From contig NZ_PSYW01000001.1 in the NCBI RefSeq assembly GCF_003383095.1, positions 806,001-870,000 on the forward strand: a DNA stretch of 64,000 nt. Direction: 5' to 3'. Numbering within the stretch: position 1 is the first letter of the stretch; the number at the start of each line of letters is the position of its first letter. Made by a program: the position numbers and the translations under genes. The notes under the pieces are model-generated. The model saw nothing but the letters and a program-made list of their open reading frames with translations, did not search any database and had not been told where the DNA came from. This document shows, piece after piece, positions 18,495 through 26,633 of the stretch. The stretch is from Haloferax sp. Atlit-12N. GTDB lineage: Archaea > Halobacteriota > Halobacteria > Halobacteriales > Haloferacaceae.

Positions 18495-19217
18495 ATGAGC
18501 TATCCGTGGGAAGACTGGGATCACATCACCAAAATCGACCCAGACAAGGACCTCGTCGACGGCGAGACGTTCGAAGACGTGTGTGAGACGGGCACCGACG
18601 CCCTCGAAATCGGCGGCACGCTCGACATCACAGAAGAGAAGATGGAACGCGTCATCGAGGCCACCTCGAAGTACGACGTGCCAATCTATCAGGAGCCGTC
18701 GAACCCCGGCGTCGTCATCGACGACGACGCGCTGGACGGTTACCTCATCCCGACGGTGTTCAACGCGAGCGACTCGTTTTGGATCACCGGCGCGCACAAG
18801 GAGTGGGTCCGAATCGAAGACGGCCTCGACTGGGACCGCACCCACACCGAGGCGTACATCGTGTTGAACCCCGAGTCGTCAGTCGCCGAGTACACCGACG
18901 CCGACACCGACCAGTCCGCCGAGGACGTGGCCTCGTTCGCCCGCGTCGCCGAGAAGATGTTCGGCCAGAAAATCATCTACGTCGAGTACTCGGGCACCTA
19001 CGGCGACCCCGAGAAGGTCGGCGCGGCGCACGACGCGCTCGACGATGCGACGCTGTTCTACGGCGGCGGCATCCACGACTACGAATCGGCTTACGAGATG
19101 GGCCAGCACGCGGACGCGGTCGTCGTCGGCAACCTCCTGCACGACAAGGGCGTCGACGCGGTGCGCGAGACGGTCGAGGGCGCGAAGGACGCGACGGCCG
19201 AACTCGTCGCCGAGTAA
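18495..19217 (+). CDS. Geranylgeranylglyceryl phosphate synthase
   Basis: A 241-residue TIM-barrel prenyltransferase of the PcrB/GGGPS family. It makes the first ether bond of archaeal membrane lipids, joining sn-glycerol-1-phosphate to geranylgeranyl diphosphate. Recognisable parts are [30 protein letters not shown], the substrate tyrosine region [12 protein letters not shown] and the phosphate-binding [13 protein letters not shown] and [11 protein letters not shown]. The ATG at 18495 is preceded by a T-rich box (CTTTTTAC) about 27 bases upstream. Essential housekeeping gene. Confidence 0.94.
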   Translation: MSYPWEDWDHITKIDPDKDLVDGETFEDVCETGTDALEIGGTLDITEEKMERVIEATSKYDVPIYQEPSNPGVVIDDDALDGYLIPTVFNASDSFWITGAHKEWVRIEDGLDWDRTHTEAYIVLNPESSVAEYTDADTDQSAEDVASFARVAEKMFGQKIIYVEYSGTYGDPEKVGAAHDALDDATLFYGGGIHDYESAYEMGQHADAVVVGNLLHDKGVDAVRETVEGAKDATAELVAE

Positions 19218-19240
19218 TCCCCACGGGCGCGGTTTCGCTT

Positions 19241-19999
19241 CTACGCCGACTCCATCGACTCGGCCGACCCCGAGTTTGCGTCGCCAGCGCGCGACTCCCG
19301 AGTCACGCCCGCGCCGAGCGCCGTGGCGTCCGGCGCGCCGCGCCCGAGGAGCGTCGCGGCCACGACGAGAAAGCAGAACGACGCGGTCGCGGCGAGCGCG
19401 GTCCCGGCGACCGGCACCGCGGCGCAGAGGGCGACGAGCAGGCGCGCGACGAAGCCGACGAGCGCGACGGCCGAAGCGACGCTGACGAACGAGCGGTCGA
19501 GCGCGAGGTCGCGTGTGACTGGAACTGCCGCCACGAGCGACCGCTCGCGGGCGAGGGCGGCCGTCACGGCCACCGAGAGATACGAGCCCGCCAGCGCGGC
19601 GAGCCCGGCCGCGGCGAGCGTGGCGGTGTCGATCGGGGAGAGACCGAGAAGCCCGAGCATCGCTGGATTGGTCGCATACGTAAACATCGCAAGCGAGGGC
19701 CCAGATCCCGGGAAGGCGACGGTCACGAGGCCGACCGCGGGGAGTTGGAGCGCGACGAGCGCAGCCGAGAGGCGGGCACCGTCGGCGGCCATGCCGGTGA
19801 GGTCGTCGAACGACGGGAGCGCGGTCGCCTCGTGGTCGCCGGCGCGAACGAGGCGGACGACGTAGCCCGAAAGCAGAATACCCGCGAGCGGCGTGGCGAG
19901 CGACGCGAGCGTCGCGAGGACGCCGGTGACGGCGGTGTCGAGCGGTGAGTCTTCAGCGAACGGGAGAGCGAAGGCGGCTTCGAGGTCTGAAACGTCCAT
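19241..19999 (-). CDS. DUF4013 family membrane protein
   Basis: A 252-residue membrane protein with about six hydrophobic segments. The LLSGYVVRLVRAGDHEATALPSFDDL stretch near residues 42-68 is the characteristic DUF4013 core (a membrane helix, basic turn, then PxFDD). The function of the family is unknown. A TTTATAT box about 30 bases before the ATG at 19999 indicates its own promoter. It converges with the GGGPS gene across a 23-bp gap. Confidence 0.7.
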   Translation of the reverse strand: MDVSDLEAAFALPFAEDSPLDTAVTGVLATLASLATPLAGILLSGYVVRLVRAGDHEATALPSFDDLTGMAADGARLSAALVALQLPAVGLVTVAFPGSGPSLAMFTYATNPAMLGLLGLSPIDTATLAAAGLAALAGSYLSVAVTAALARERSLVAAVPVTRDLALDRSFVSVASAVALVGFVARLLVALCAAVPVAGTALAATASFCFLVVAATLLGRGAPDATALGAGVTRESRAGDANSGSAESMESA

Positions 20000-20074
20000 G
20001 TCCGAGGCGAGGTGGCCGCGGGTTCGTATATAAATCTCAGCGACGGGTGCGTCGCAGTCGAAGCGAGAGGTACG

Positions 20075-20659
20075 TCACGCCTCGTCGGTGGGCTCACCGT
20101 CCCAGTAGCCGACTTCGGCGTCTCGCGGATAGTAGCCGTGGAGCGTCCGGGCGTGCTTGTCGCCGCCCGGTGGCGCGCCGCAGAACACGCCGATTTTGTC
20201 CGAGTCAGGGTAGACCGTCACGTCGGGGTGGTTCATCGTCGAGAGCGCGAGGTACCGGAGCGGTTCGTCCCCGTCGTTCTCGATTTGCCTGACGTAGTCG
20301 GCCCCGGCGGGGAGCGCGACGTAGGTGTCCGGTTCGAGGTCGAGGTCGGCCGCGCCCTCGCGCGTCCGGAGCGCACCCGTTCCGGAGAGCACGTACAGCG
20401 CCTCCTCGTTGCCTTCGTGGTAGTGCGTCGGCCACGGCCGCTTCCCGGGTGGGACTTCGTAGAGCGAACAGCCGAGGTCGCGGCCGCCGCCGCGGTCCGC
20501 GAGCCGCTTCCGGCGGAACGCGAAGCGGTCGCCGCGCGCGCTTTCGGACCAGTCAAGGTCGGCGGTCCGGGTGGCCTCCGGTGCCGGACCGGACGCCGAG
20601 GCGGCGTCGGCATCGGTTCTCGGTTCGTCCGCCGGCCCGTCCGGTGAGTCGGGAGCCAT
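20075..20659 (-). CDS. Cupin domain protein
   Basis: A 194-residue protein. After a low-complexity Asp/Ala-rich N-terminus (to about residue 35) a single cupin-2 barrel follows, with metal-binding motif 1 around [15 protein letters not shown] (near residue 83) and the second motif region [16 protein letters not shown]. It probably binds a metal and a small sugar or organic acid; the precise role is unknown. The C-terminal [14 protein letters not shown] segment recurs in haloarchaeal cupins. The ATG at 20659 follows a short gap from aspS, which is divergent. Confidence 0.75.
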   Translation of the reverse strand: MAPDSPDGPADEPRTDADAASASGPAPEATRTADLDWSESARGDRFAFRRKRLADRGGGRDLGCSLYEVPPGKRPWPTHYHEGNEEALYVLSGTGALRTREGAADLDLEPDTYVALPAGADYVRQIENDGDEPLRYLALSTMNHPDVTVYPDSDKIGVFCGAPPGGDKHARTLHGYYPRDAEVGYWDGEPTDEA

Positions 20660-20817
20660 ACCGAGGGGACACGTGCCGCGAACTAAGTACCACGGTACCA
20701 CAGACCCTGTCAACGAGTGGCCCGTATCGTCCCGTATCTCGGTGGATTCGACACTCGAACGCGTCCGAGCGAGGCGAAGACACGATGTTTAAGACGAACG
20801 GTCGGGAACCACGTCGT

Positions 20818-22122
20818 ATGCGAAACCGAACGTACACGGCCGACGCCGAACCCGGTGACACGGTCACCGTCGCCGGCTGGGTCCACGAAGTCCGTGACCT
20901 CGGCGGCATCGCGTTTCTGATTCTCCGGGACACCTCCGGCAAGATTCAGGTCAAGTTCGAGAAGGACGAGATGGACGACGACCTCGTCGAGACGGGTCTC
21001 GGCGTCCACCGCGAGAGCGTCATCTCCGTGACCGGCGAGGTCGCGGAAGAGCCCCGAGCGCCGACGGGCGTCGAAGTCACGCCCGAGAGCCTCGACGTCA
21101 TCGCCGAGGCCGAGGCGCAGCTCCCGCTCGACCCCTCCGGCAAGGTCGACGCCGAGCTTTCGACGCGTCTCGACAACCGCACGCTCGACCTCCGCAAGGA
21201 CGAAGTGAAGGCCATCTTCGAGATTCGCGCCGAGGTCCAGCGCGCCGTCCGCGAGCAGTTCCGCGACCTCCGCGCCACCGAGATCAACACGCCGAAAATC
21301 GTCGCCACGGGTACCGAAGGCGGCACCGAGCTCTTCCCCATCACCTACTTCGGCAAGGAAGCGTTCATGAACCAGTCGCCCCAGCTGTTCAAGCAGCTGA
21401 TGGTCGGCTCCGGTCTGGAGCGCGTCTTCGAGGTCGGCCCCATCTTCCGCGCCGAAGAGCACAACACGCCCCGCCACCTCAACGAGGCGACCTCCATCGA
21501 CTTCGAGTCGGCGTTCATCGACCACACGGAAGCGATGGACGTGTGCGAGGCCGTCGTCACGGCCGCCTACGAGGCCGTCGAGGAGAACTGTCAGGACGAG
21601 CTCGAAGCGCTCGGTCTCGAAGACGAGTTCGAAGCGCCGTCCGGCGAGTTCCCGCGACTCACCTACGAGGAGGCCATCCAGCGCATCAACGCGACGGGCA
21701 AGCTCGACGAGCAGCTCGTCTGGGGCGACGACCTCCCCACCGAGGGCGAGAAGGCGCTCGGCGAGGACGTCGGCGAGCACTACTTCATCACCGACTGGCC
21801 CAGCGAAATCAAGCCGTTCTACATCAAGGACCACGACGACGACGAGACGCTCTCGACGGGCTTCGACATGATGCACCCGAACATGGAACTCGTCTCGGGC
21901 GGTCAGCGTGAACACCGCTTCGACCACCTCGTCGCCGGCTTCGAACAGCAGGGTCTCGACCCCGACGCGTTCGAGTACTACACGAAGATGTTCAAGTACG
22001 GCATGCCCCCGCACGCCGGCTTCGGACTCGGCGGCGAGCGGCTCATCATGACGATGCTCGGACTGGAGAACATCCGAGAAGCTGTTCTGTTCCCACGAGA
22101 CAGACAACGCCTGAGTCCGTAG
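20818..22122 (+). CDS. aspS: Aspartyl-tRNA synthetase, probably non-discriminating
   Basis: A 434-residue archaeal-type class IIb synthetase: N-terminal OB anticodon domain ([13 protein letters not shown]), then the catalytic domain with motif 2 ([14 protein letters not shown]) and motif 3 ([15 protein letters not shown], ending in [10 protein letters not shown]). Histidine 23 and the proline in RAPTG match, from memory, residues found in enzymes that also charge tRNA(Asn); GatCAB would then make Asn-tRNA. The ATG at 20818 has a TTTAA box about 28 bases upstream. From 22060 to the stop, 10 of 20 sense codons end in A/T against about one in the preceding 20, a clear break in codon use. Confidence 0.95.
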   Translation: MRNRTYTADAEPGDTVTVAGWVHEVRDLGGIAFLILRDTSGKIQVKFEKDEMDDDLVETGLGVHRESVISVTGEVAEEPRAPTGVEVTPESLDVIAEAEAQLPLDPSGKVDAELSTRLDNRTLDLRKDEVKAIFEIRAEVQRAVREQFRDLRATEINTPKIVATGTEGGTELFPITYFGKEAFMNQSPQLFKQLMVGSGLERVFEVGPIFRAEEHNTPRHLNEATSIDFESAFIDHTEAMDVCEAVVTAAYEAVEENCQDELEALGLEDEFEAPSGEFPRLTYEEAIQRINATGKLDEQLVWGDDLPTEGEKALGEDVGEHYFITDWPSEIKPFYIKDHDDDETLSTGFDMMHPNMELVSGGQREHRFDHLVAGFEQQGLDPDAFEYYTKMFKYGMPPHAGFGLGGERLIMTMLGLENIREAVLFPRDRQRLSP

Positions 22123-22179
22123 ACGAAGGCGTTTCTGCGAGTGGGTGCTCGTCGGACGAACGACGTGAGTCCGACGGTG

Positions 22180-22212
22180 TTCCCGCGCGACCGGCAGCGC
22201 CTGTCGCCTTAG
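22180..22212 (+). repeat. aspS 3'-end copy 2
   Basis: Encodes [10 protein letters not shown] then TAG, in the same frame as aspS (90 bp after the first). Compared with the gene, six of the ten codons differ, all synonymously, including AGT to TCG for serine. It folds as GCGCC-T-GTCGCC / GGCGACGGCGC with loop TTA, so the stop codon lies at the apex. Confidence 0.85.
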
Positions 22213-22268
22213 GCGACGGCGCAACACGAGCGCGGGAGCAGGGAGCAACGCGAAGCGTTGCGACCGAG

Positions 22269-22301
22269 TTCCCGCGTGATCGCCAGCGTCTGAGCCCGTA
22301 A
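22269..22301 (+). repeat. aspS 3'-end copy 3
   Basis: Encodes [10 protein letters not shown] then TAA, shifted one base relative to copy 2. It folds into a long hairpin: CGCCAG, bulged C, GTCT, GA, GCCC, GTAA loop, GGGC, GA, AGAC, CTGGCG (22281-22316). The stop codon TAA is inside the GTAA loop. Confidence 0.85.
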
Positions 22302-22350
22302 GGGCGAAGACCTGGCGAGCCAACGAGACGAGCGCACGCGAGTCTCGTCA

Positions 22351-22386
22351 GCCCGCCAGCGCCTGTCGCCAGAGGCGACGGCGCAC
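22351..22386 (+). repeat. aspS 3'-end copy 4, partial
   Basis: Only RQRLSP is recognisable (22354-22371) and the stop is replaced by GAG. From 22357 on it is nearly identical to copy 2, including the hairpin GCGCC-T-GTCGCC / GGCGACGGCGC, here with loop AGA. It is the most decayed copy and lies farthest from aspS. Confidence 0.7.
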
Positions 22387-22476
22387 CACCGACGCGCCTC
22401 ATTTTTGCGAAACAGTCGTTATCTCCCGGACACGTTAGAGCACCATGCACGAACGCCGTCGTCGCGGGGGAGACCG

Positions 22477-22929
22477 ATGACCAACGCGGACCGAATCGTC
22501 GACGACGCCGTCGAAGACGCGGCCGACGACGAGGACTCGGCACTCGAAGAGTTGGTCGCCGGTGTCGTCATGGCGCTCATCTTTCTGGTCGGCTTCGGCC
22601 TGCTCGCGCTCGGGGTGTCGTGGTTCTGGATCGTCTTCCCGGTCGGCTTCGCGGGCGTGCTCCCCGCCGCGCTCGCCCTCGTCCGCATCTACGAGTCCCG
22701 CCGCGGCGACGACGCGAACGAGTCGATGACGACCGAGACCGAAGACGCGCTCGAAACGCTCCGGCGGCGCTACGCGACCGGCGAACTCTCCGAGGAGGAG
22801 TTCGAGGCGAAAGTCGAGCGGCTGTTAGAGACGGAGACGGTTACGGACGCCCGGAAGTCGACCGCTGCGCGGCGACGCGAGAGCAACGCAGGCGAGGCGG
22901 AGCGAGAGGCGGCGTTCGACCGCGACTGA
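22477..22929 (+). CDS. SHOCT domain membrane protein
   Basis: A 150-residue protein: acidic N-terminus, two adjacent membrane segments (about residues 25-70), and a C-terminal SHOCT motif (LETLRRRYATGELSEEEFEAKVERLLE, about residues 91-117), a short helical pair often attached to membrane proteins and thought to mediate oligomer contacts. The tail is Arg/Glu-rich. The ATG at 22477 is preceded by a GGGGG(A)-type ribosome site and starts the acidic region; the upstream in-frame codons overlap the non-coding repeat area and are discounted. Confidence 0.72.
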   Translation: MTNADRIVDDAVEDAADDEDSALEELVAGVVMALIFLVGFGLLALGVSWFWIVFPVGFAGVLPAALALVRIYESRRGDDANESMTTETEDALETLRRRYATGELSEEEFEAKVERLLETETVTDARKSTAARRRESNAGEAEREAAFDRD

Positions 22930-22983
22930 CGCGGACGCGACGAAACGCAACACCGTTAACCGACCCCCGTCGTAGAAAGACCG

Positions 22984-23817
22984 ATGAGCGACGACGCGAC
23001 GGCGTTCGTGCCCGGTCACGTGACTGGGTTTTTCAGCGCCCACCCCGCCGACGACCCGGCAGTCGCCGGCTCTCGCGGCGCGGGACTGACGCTCTCGCAC
23101 GGCGTCACCGTGACGGTCGAACCGGCACCGGAGACCACCGTCAGTCTCGACGGCGAGGCGGTCGAGATGCCGCCCGTCGCGGACGTGCTTCGGTCGCTGG
23201 ACGTGACGGCCGCCGTCGACGCGGAAAGTGACCTCCCGCTCGGGGCAGGGTTCGGCGTCTCGGGCGCGATGGCGCTCGGGACGGCGCTCGCGGCGAACGC
23301 GGTCTTTTCCTGCGGCCGGTCGGAGAACGAACTCGTCACCCTCGCTCACGTGGCCGAGGTCCGCGCGGGGACCGGCCTCGGCGACGTGGTCGCGCAGGCC
23401 CGCGGCGGGATGCCCGTCCGGGTCGAACCCGGCGCGCCGGCTCACGGCCGGATGGACGGCATCCCAGCGCGCCCGACAATCGAGTACGTCGCGTTCGGCG
23501 GCCTCTCGACGGCCGACGTGCTGTCGGGGGATACGACCGCACTCACGGCCGCCGGAGAGACGGCCCTCGAAGCGCTCCGCGCAGAGCCGACGCTCGACCG
23601 ATTCGTCGCCGAGTCGCGTCGGTTCGCCCGCGACGCCGGCCTCCTGACCGACCGGGTCGAGGCCGCCATCGACGACGTGCGCGCGGCCGGCGGCGACAGC
23701 TCGATGGCGATGCTCGGCGAGACGGTGTTCGCGGTCGGGTCGGGGCTGTCTGACGCCGGTTACGACCCAGAGCGCTGTCGCGTCCACCCCGCCGGCGCGA
23801 CGCTTCGGAGCGAGTGA
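22984..23817 (+). CDS. Pantoate kinase
   Basis: A 277-residue GHMP-superfamily kinase that phosphorylates pantoate to 4-phosphopantoate, the archaeal route to coenzyme A. The N-terminal AFVPGHVTGFF stretch, the phosphate loop PLGAGFGVSGAMALG (about residues 85-99) and EVRAGTGLGDVVAQARGG near 120 match the family. The gene for the next enzyme, phosphopantothenate synthetase, follows 102 bp downstream on the same strand, which strongly supports the assignment. Confidence 0.9.
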   Translation: MSDDATAFVPGHVTGFFSAHPADDPAVAGSRGAGLTLSHGVTVTVEPAPETTVSLDGEAVEMPPVADVLRSLDVTAAVDAESDLPLGAGFGVSGAMALGTALAANAVFSCGRSENELVTLAHVAEVRAGTGLGDVVAQARGGMPVRVEPGAPAHGRMDGIPARPTIEYVAFGGLSTADVLSGDTTALTAAGETALEALRAEPTLDRFVAESRRFARDAGLLTDRVEAAIDDVRAAGGDSSMAMLGETVFAVGSGLSDAGYDPERCRVHPAGATLRSE

Positions 23818-23919
23818 CGGCCGCGAGACCCTCGTAGGCCGGGCGGTGCGCTTCAGGCACAGGCTCCCGGCCGTCGCGATGAGAAAACGTGTTACTGCCG
23901 CGGCGACGACCCACCACCA

Positions 23920-24675
23920 ATGAGCGACATCGAGATTCCCGAGAGCCACCCGAGATACCAGTCGCTTCTCACCCGCCACCGCATCGAGGAGGGCGTCGAG
24001 AAGGGTATCACGAGCCGGCAGGGACTCATCGCGCAGGGGCGCGGCGAGGCGTTCGACTACCTCCTCGGCGAGCGGACGATTCCGAGCGCGGACGAGGCGG
24101 CGCGGGCGGCCGCGGCGCACCTCCTGCTGGCGGACCAGCCGGTCATCTCTGTCAACGGGAACGTCGCGGCGCTCTGCCCCGGCGAAATCGTCGAACTCGC
24201 CGCGGCCGTCGACGCCGACATCGAGGTGAACCTGTTCAACCGCACCGACGAGCGCATGCGGGCCATCGTGGACCACCTTCGGGAACACGGCGCGGACGAG
24301 GTGAAGGGACTCACCGCCGACGGGCGGATTCCGGGCATCGACCACGAGCGCGCGAAAGTCGACGCCGACGGCATCGGGAGCGCCGACGTGGTCGTCGTCC
24401 CGCTGGAGGACGGCGACCGGGCCGAGGCGCTCGGCGCGATGGACAAAGTCGAAATCGTCGTCGACCTCAACCCGATGTCGCGGTCGGCGCAGGTCGCCAC
24501 GGTCCCCATCGTGGACAACATCGTGCGCGCCGTGCCGAACATCACGGCTCACGCCCGCGACCTGCGGGACGCCGGCGCGACGCGCGAGGAACTGGAAGCC
24601 ATCGTCGTCGACTTCGACGCCGACGCCGCCCTCGACGCCGCCGAGCGGGCGATTCGAAGCGGAAGCGACGACTGA
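23920..24675 (+). CDS. 4-phosphopantoate--beta-alanine ligase (phosphopantothenate synthetase)
   Basis: A 251-residue enzyme joining 4-phosphopantoate and beta-alanine with ATP to form 4'-phosphopantothenate; it replaces the bacterial PanC reaction order in archaea. Family signatures: HPRYQSLLTRHRIEEGVEKGIT at the N-terminus, GRGEAFDYLLGE, PVISVNGNVAALCP, ADIEVNLFNRTDERM and the C-terminal LNPMSRSAQVATVPIVDNI-type nucleotide site. Length is normal. It works directly after the pantoate kinase encoded upstream. Confidence 0.93.
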   Translation: MSDIEIPESHPRYQSLLTRHRIEEGVEKGITSRQGLIAQGRGEAFDYLLGERTIPSADEAARAAAAHLLLADQPVISVNGNVAALCPGEIVELAAAVDADIEVNLFNRTDERMRAIVDHLREHGADEVKGLTADGRIPGIDHERAKVDADGIGSADVVVVPLEDGDRAEALGAMDKVEIVVDLNPMSRSAQVATVPIVDNIVRAVPNITAHARDLRDAGATREELEAIVVDFDADAALDAAERAIRSGSDD

Positions 24676-24735
24676 GGGGTCGGCGAGACCCGACCGGTCG
24701 CAAAGTTATTTCTGAGCGACACGAGACGTGTCGAT

Positions 24736-25236
24736 ATGAACCGTCAACGAACGCTCGCAGTCGTGATGGCGGTCGTCGGTTTCGGAGCCGTCGTCGCCGG
24801 AATCTATCAGGAGCTGCTCCACGTCGCACCCGGATACGACGGGTCGATAACGACGGGATGGGGCGGCCGACTCAACCACGAGGAGTACCTGCTGGCACGG
24901 CTTGGGGGCGTCGGCGTCGTCGGGACGCTGGCCGCACTCCGGTGGAAGTACGCCGCGGCCCTCCCCGTAGCAGTCGGTGGGGTCGAAATCGGCTATTCGC
25001 TCGTCGCCGTGTCCCACTACGTCCGGGAGCCGGGACTCTACACCACGGTCCAGACGTTCGACGGGACGACGCGACTTGTCCTCGGGGCGGAGCCGTTCTT
25101 ACTCGTCGCCGGCGGCCTCCTGTTCCTCGGTGCCGGCGTCGTCGCGTGGGGAACTCACGGCGAACGCGCCGCGACTGTGCGAGCGTTCACCGACGCGGGA
25201 CGCGAACAGCATCTCGCGGGATTCCGCGATGAGTGA
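24736..25236 (+). CDS. Hypothetical four-TM membrane protein
   Basis: Unrecognised 166-residue protein with four hydrophobic segments (about residues 6-25, 52-66, 72-92 and 115-137) and a charged C-terminus (TDAGREQHLAGFRDE). No catalytic or metal motif is visible. It follows the CoA gene by 60 bp with the same orientation, but nothing links it to that pathway. Confidence 0.6.
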   Translation: MNRQRTLAVVMAVVGFGAVVAGIYQELLHVAPGYDGSITTGWGGRLNHEEYLLARLGGVGVVGTLAALRWKYAAALPVAVGGVEIGYSLVAVSHYVREPGLYTTVQTFDGTTRLVLGAEPFLLVAGGLLFLGAGVVAWGTHGERAATVRAFTDAGREQHLAGFRDE

Positions 25237-25281
25237 TGACCAGCGACCCTGCCCACAGAAAGTATTTCCACGTTGACAGGC

Positions 25282-25443
25282 ATGGCGACCAGTATGCCCT
25301 CTTCCGATTCGAGCGCGCCCGACGAAGTCCGGACACCGGACGTACAGGACGCGTCGACCGACGACACGGCGGACGATAACCACGAGAGAGAAAAGACGAT
25401 TCTGGACCGCCTCGTCGACGTGCTGTGGATTCTCCCCTGGTGA
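25282..25443 (+). CDS. Small acidic protein with hydrophobic C-terminus
   Basis: A 53-codon ORF reading MATSMPSSDSSAPDEVRTPD at its start, then an Asp/Thr-rich middle and a C-terminal amphipathic helix ERTILDRLVDVLWILPW-like (actual tail ILDRLVDVLWILPW). The acidic content and GC-rich third positions fit local coding sequence. A second ATG at 25294 is possible. It lies between two oppositely oriented membrane-protein genes. Function unknown; could be a small membrane-surface protein. Confidence 0.45.
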   Translation: MATSMPSSDSSAPDEVRTPDVQDASTDDTADDNHEREKTILDRLVDVLWILPW

Positions 25444-25449
25444 GCGCAG

Positions 25450-26523
25450 CTATCCGAACCCGCTCACCAGCACCGCGAGCCACTGCGCCGGGTCGCGTCG
25501 CCGGCGAACCTCGACCGAATCAACCCATTTGACCCACTGGAAGCCGCGGCGGTTCGGCGCGACCAGTCGGAGCGGCGCGCCGTGGCCGTGGGAAAGCGGT
25601 TCGCCGCCGACGTGGGTCGCAAGGAGCATCTCGCGGGCCTCCGCGATAGGAAACGACCACCGAAACCCCGTCACCGACCGGACCGTCACCCACCGTGCCG
25701 ACGAGTGAACACCGGCGGTATCGAGCGCGTCGCCGAGTCTGACGCCGGTCCAGTTCTGCTCGATGTACCACCCGCTCGTGCAGTCCAAGAGGACCGACCG
25801 CGTCTCGTCGGGCGCGAGGTCGGCCCGGTCGAGCTCGAGCGGACGGTCTACCAGACCCGTGACCGAAAGCGACCACGAGTCGGGGTCGACGGGGTCGGGG
25901 TCGTCGGCGACCCAACTCGTCACCGGAAAGGCGTCGTTGCCCTCGCCGGGTGGGAGCGGCCGCGACCCAGTGAATCGTCGGCTGACGCCGCGGAGCGCCC
26001 CGACCGTCTCGGTCGCCCGGTAGGTCGCCGCGCCGAAGACGAGTATCGCGCCGTACTGGAGCGCCCGGCGTCGCTCCGCGAAGTCGACCGTGCGGGGCGG
26101 GCGAAAGCGCGCCCGGAGGTGGACGAGAAGAATCGGCAGCACGAGCAGGCCGAAGCCGATGTGGACGTTGAGAAGCGTCCAGAAGGCGATTCGGACCTCG
26201 ACGCCGAGCACCCACGCGACGCCGGTGCCGAGAGCCGCGAGCGCGACGACCGCGAGGAGGACCGAGAGCGCGGTGTGGCGGTCGCGGAGCCGCGAGTCGA
26301 GGACGCGGCGGCGGACCCGATAGAGTTTGAAGCCGACGAGAACGACGAGCGAGAGGCCGGCGACGCCGTGGGCGACGAACAGGAGGCCGTTGGCCGGATG
26401 GCCGGCTCCGAGGCTCAGCACGCCCGAGAGCGTCTCGAAGACGACGAGCGCGAAGATGGACCAGTCGACCGCCCGCGGCGGCGGTTCGAACCGCCGGAGC
26501 GCGCGAGTCGCGCGGCTTGCCAT
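25450..26523 (-). CDS. Membrane-anchored molybdopterin-dependent oxidoreductase
   Basis: A 357-residue fusion. The N-terminal ~170 residues contain four membrane segments with histidines (VAHGVAGLS, NVHIGFG, LVHLRAR), resembling a cytochrome b561-like haem anchor. The C-terminal half is a sulfite-oxidase/YedY-type molybdopterin domain with the cofactor cysteine in LLDCTSGWYIEQNWTGVRLGDAL and GGEPLSHGHGAPLRLVAPNRRGFQWVKW. It probably reduces or oxidises a small oxo-anion or sulfoxide while passing electrons to or from the membrane. The ATG at 26523 is used; the much longer open frame upstream is an antisense shadow of the next gene. Confidence 0.85.
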   Translation of the reverse strand: MASRATRALRRFEPPPRAVDWSIFALVVFETLSGVLSLGAGHPANGLLFVAHGVAGLSLVVLVGFKLYRVRRRVLDSRLRDRHTALSVLLAVVALAALGTGVAWVLGVEVRIAFWTLLNVHIGFGLLVLPILLVHLRARFRPPRTVDFAERRRALQYGAILVFGAATYRATETVGALRGVSRRFTGSRPLPPGEGNDAFPVTSWVADDPDPVDPDSWSLSVTGLVDRPLELDRADLAPDETRSVLLDCTSGWYIEQNWTGVRLGDALDTAGVHSSARWVTVRSVTGFRWSFPIAEAREMLLATHVGGEPLSHGHGAPLRLVAPNRRGFQWVKWVDSVEVRRRRDPAQWLAVLVSGFG

Positions 26524-26633
26524 GAGAAATGATAGCGTTTCGAGCGGGAATAGGGTGTCGAGGGAGGCGGCGAGAACGGAGACGGGAACGGAGAGGGGAA
26601 CGGGGACGGAAACGCGAGGAGAGCGGAGTCGGC

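Larger units (their letters stand above)
22090..22386 (+). repeat. Array of aspS 3'-end repeats (aspS tail plus three downstream copies)
   Basis: This covers most of the 354-bp gene-free stretch after aspS. The aspS tail (22090-22122) is followed by copies at 22180-22212, 22269-22301 and a partial one at about 22351-22386, with offsets of 90, 89 and then about 73 bp. The two complete copies encode [10 protein letters not shown] and a stop with almost only synonymous changes. Each spacer carries an inverted repeat: GTCGGAC/GTCCGAC (22151, 22169), CGCGGGA/TCCCGCG (22231, 22270) enclosing GCAACGC/GCGTTGC (22245, 22255), and ACGAGAC/GTCTCGT (22323, 22342). No credible gene is present from 22387 to 22476. 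Confidence 0.85.

Noticed and set aside
22123-22212. Stop-codon readthrough extension of AspRS into copy 2
   Set aside because: Copy 2 is in frame with aspS, but copy 3 is shifted by one base and the spacer peptide is not protein-like. Serial replacement explains all copies; readthrough explains only one.
26470-26500. tRNA T-arm-like sequence GGTTCGAACC
   Set aside because: It is a palindrome within the coding sequence of the molybdopterin protein and has no acceptor or anticodon stems around it.
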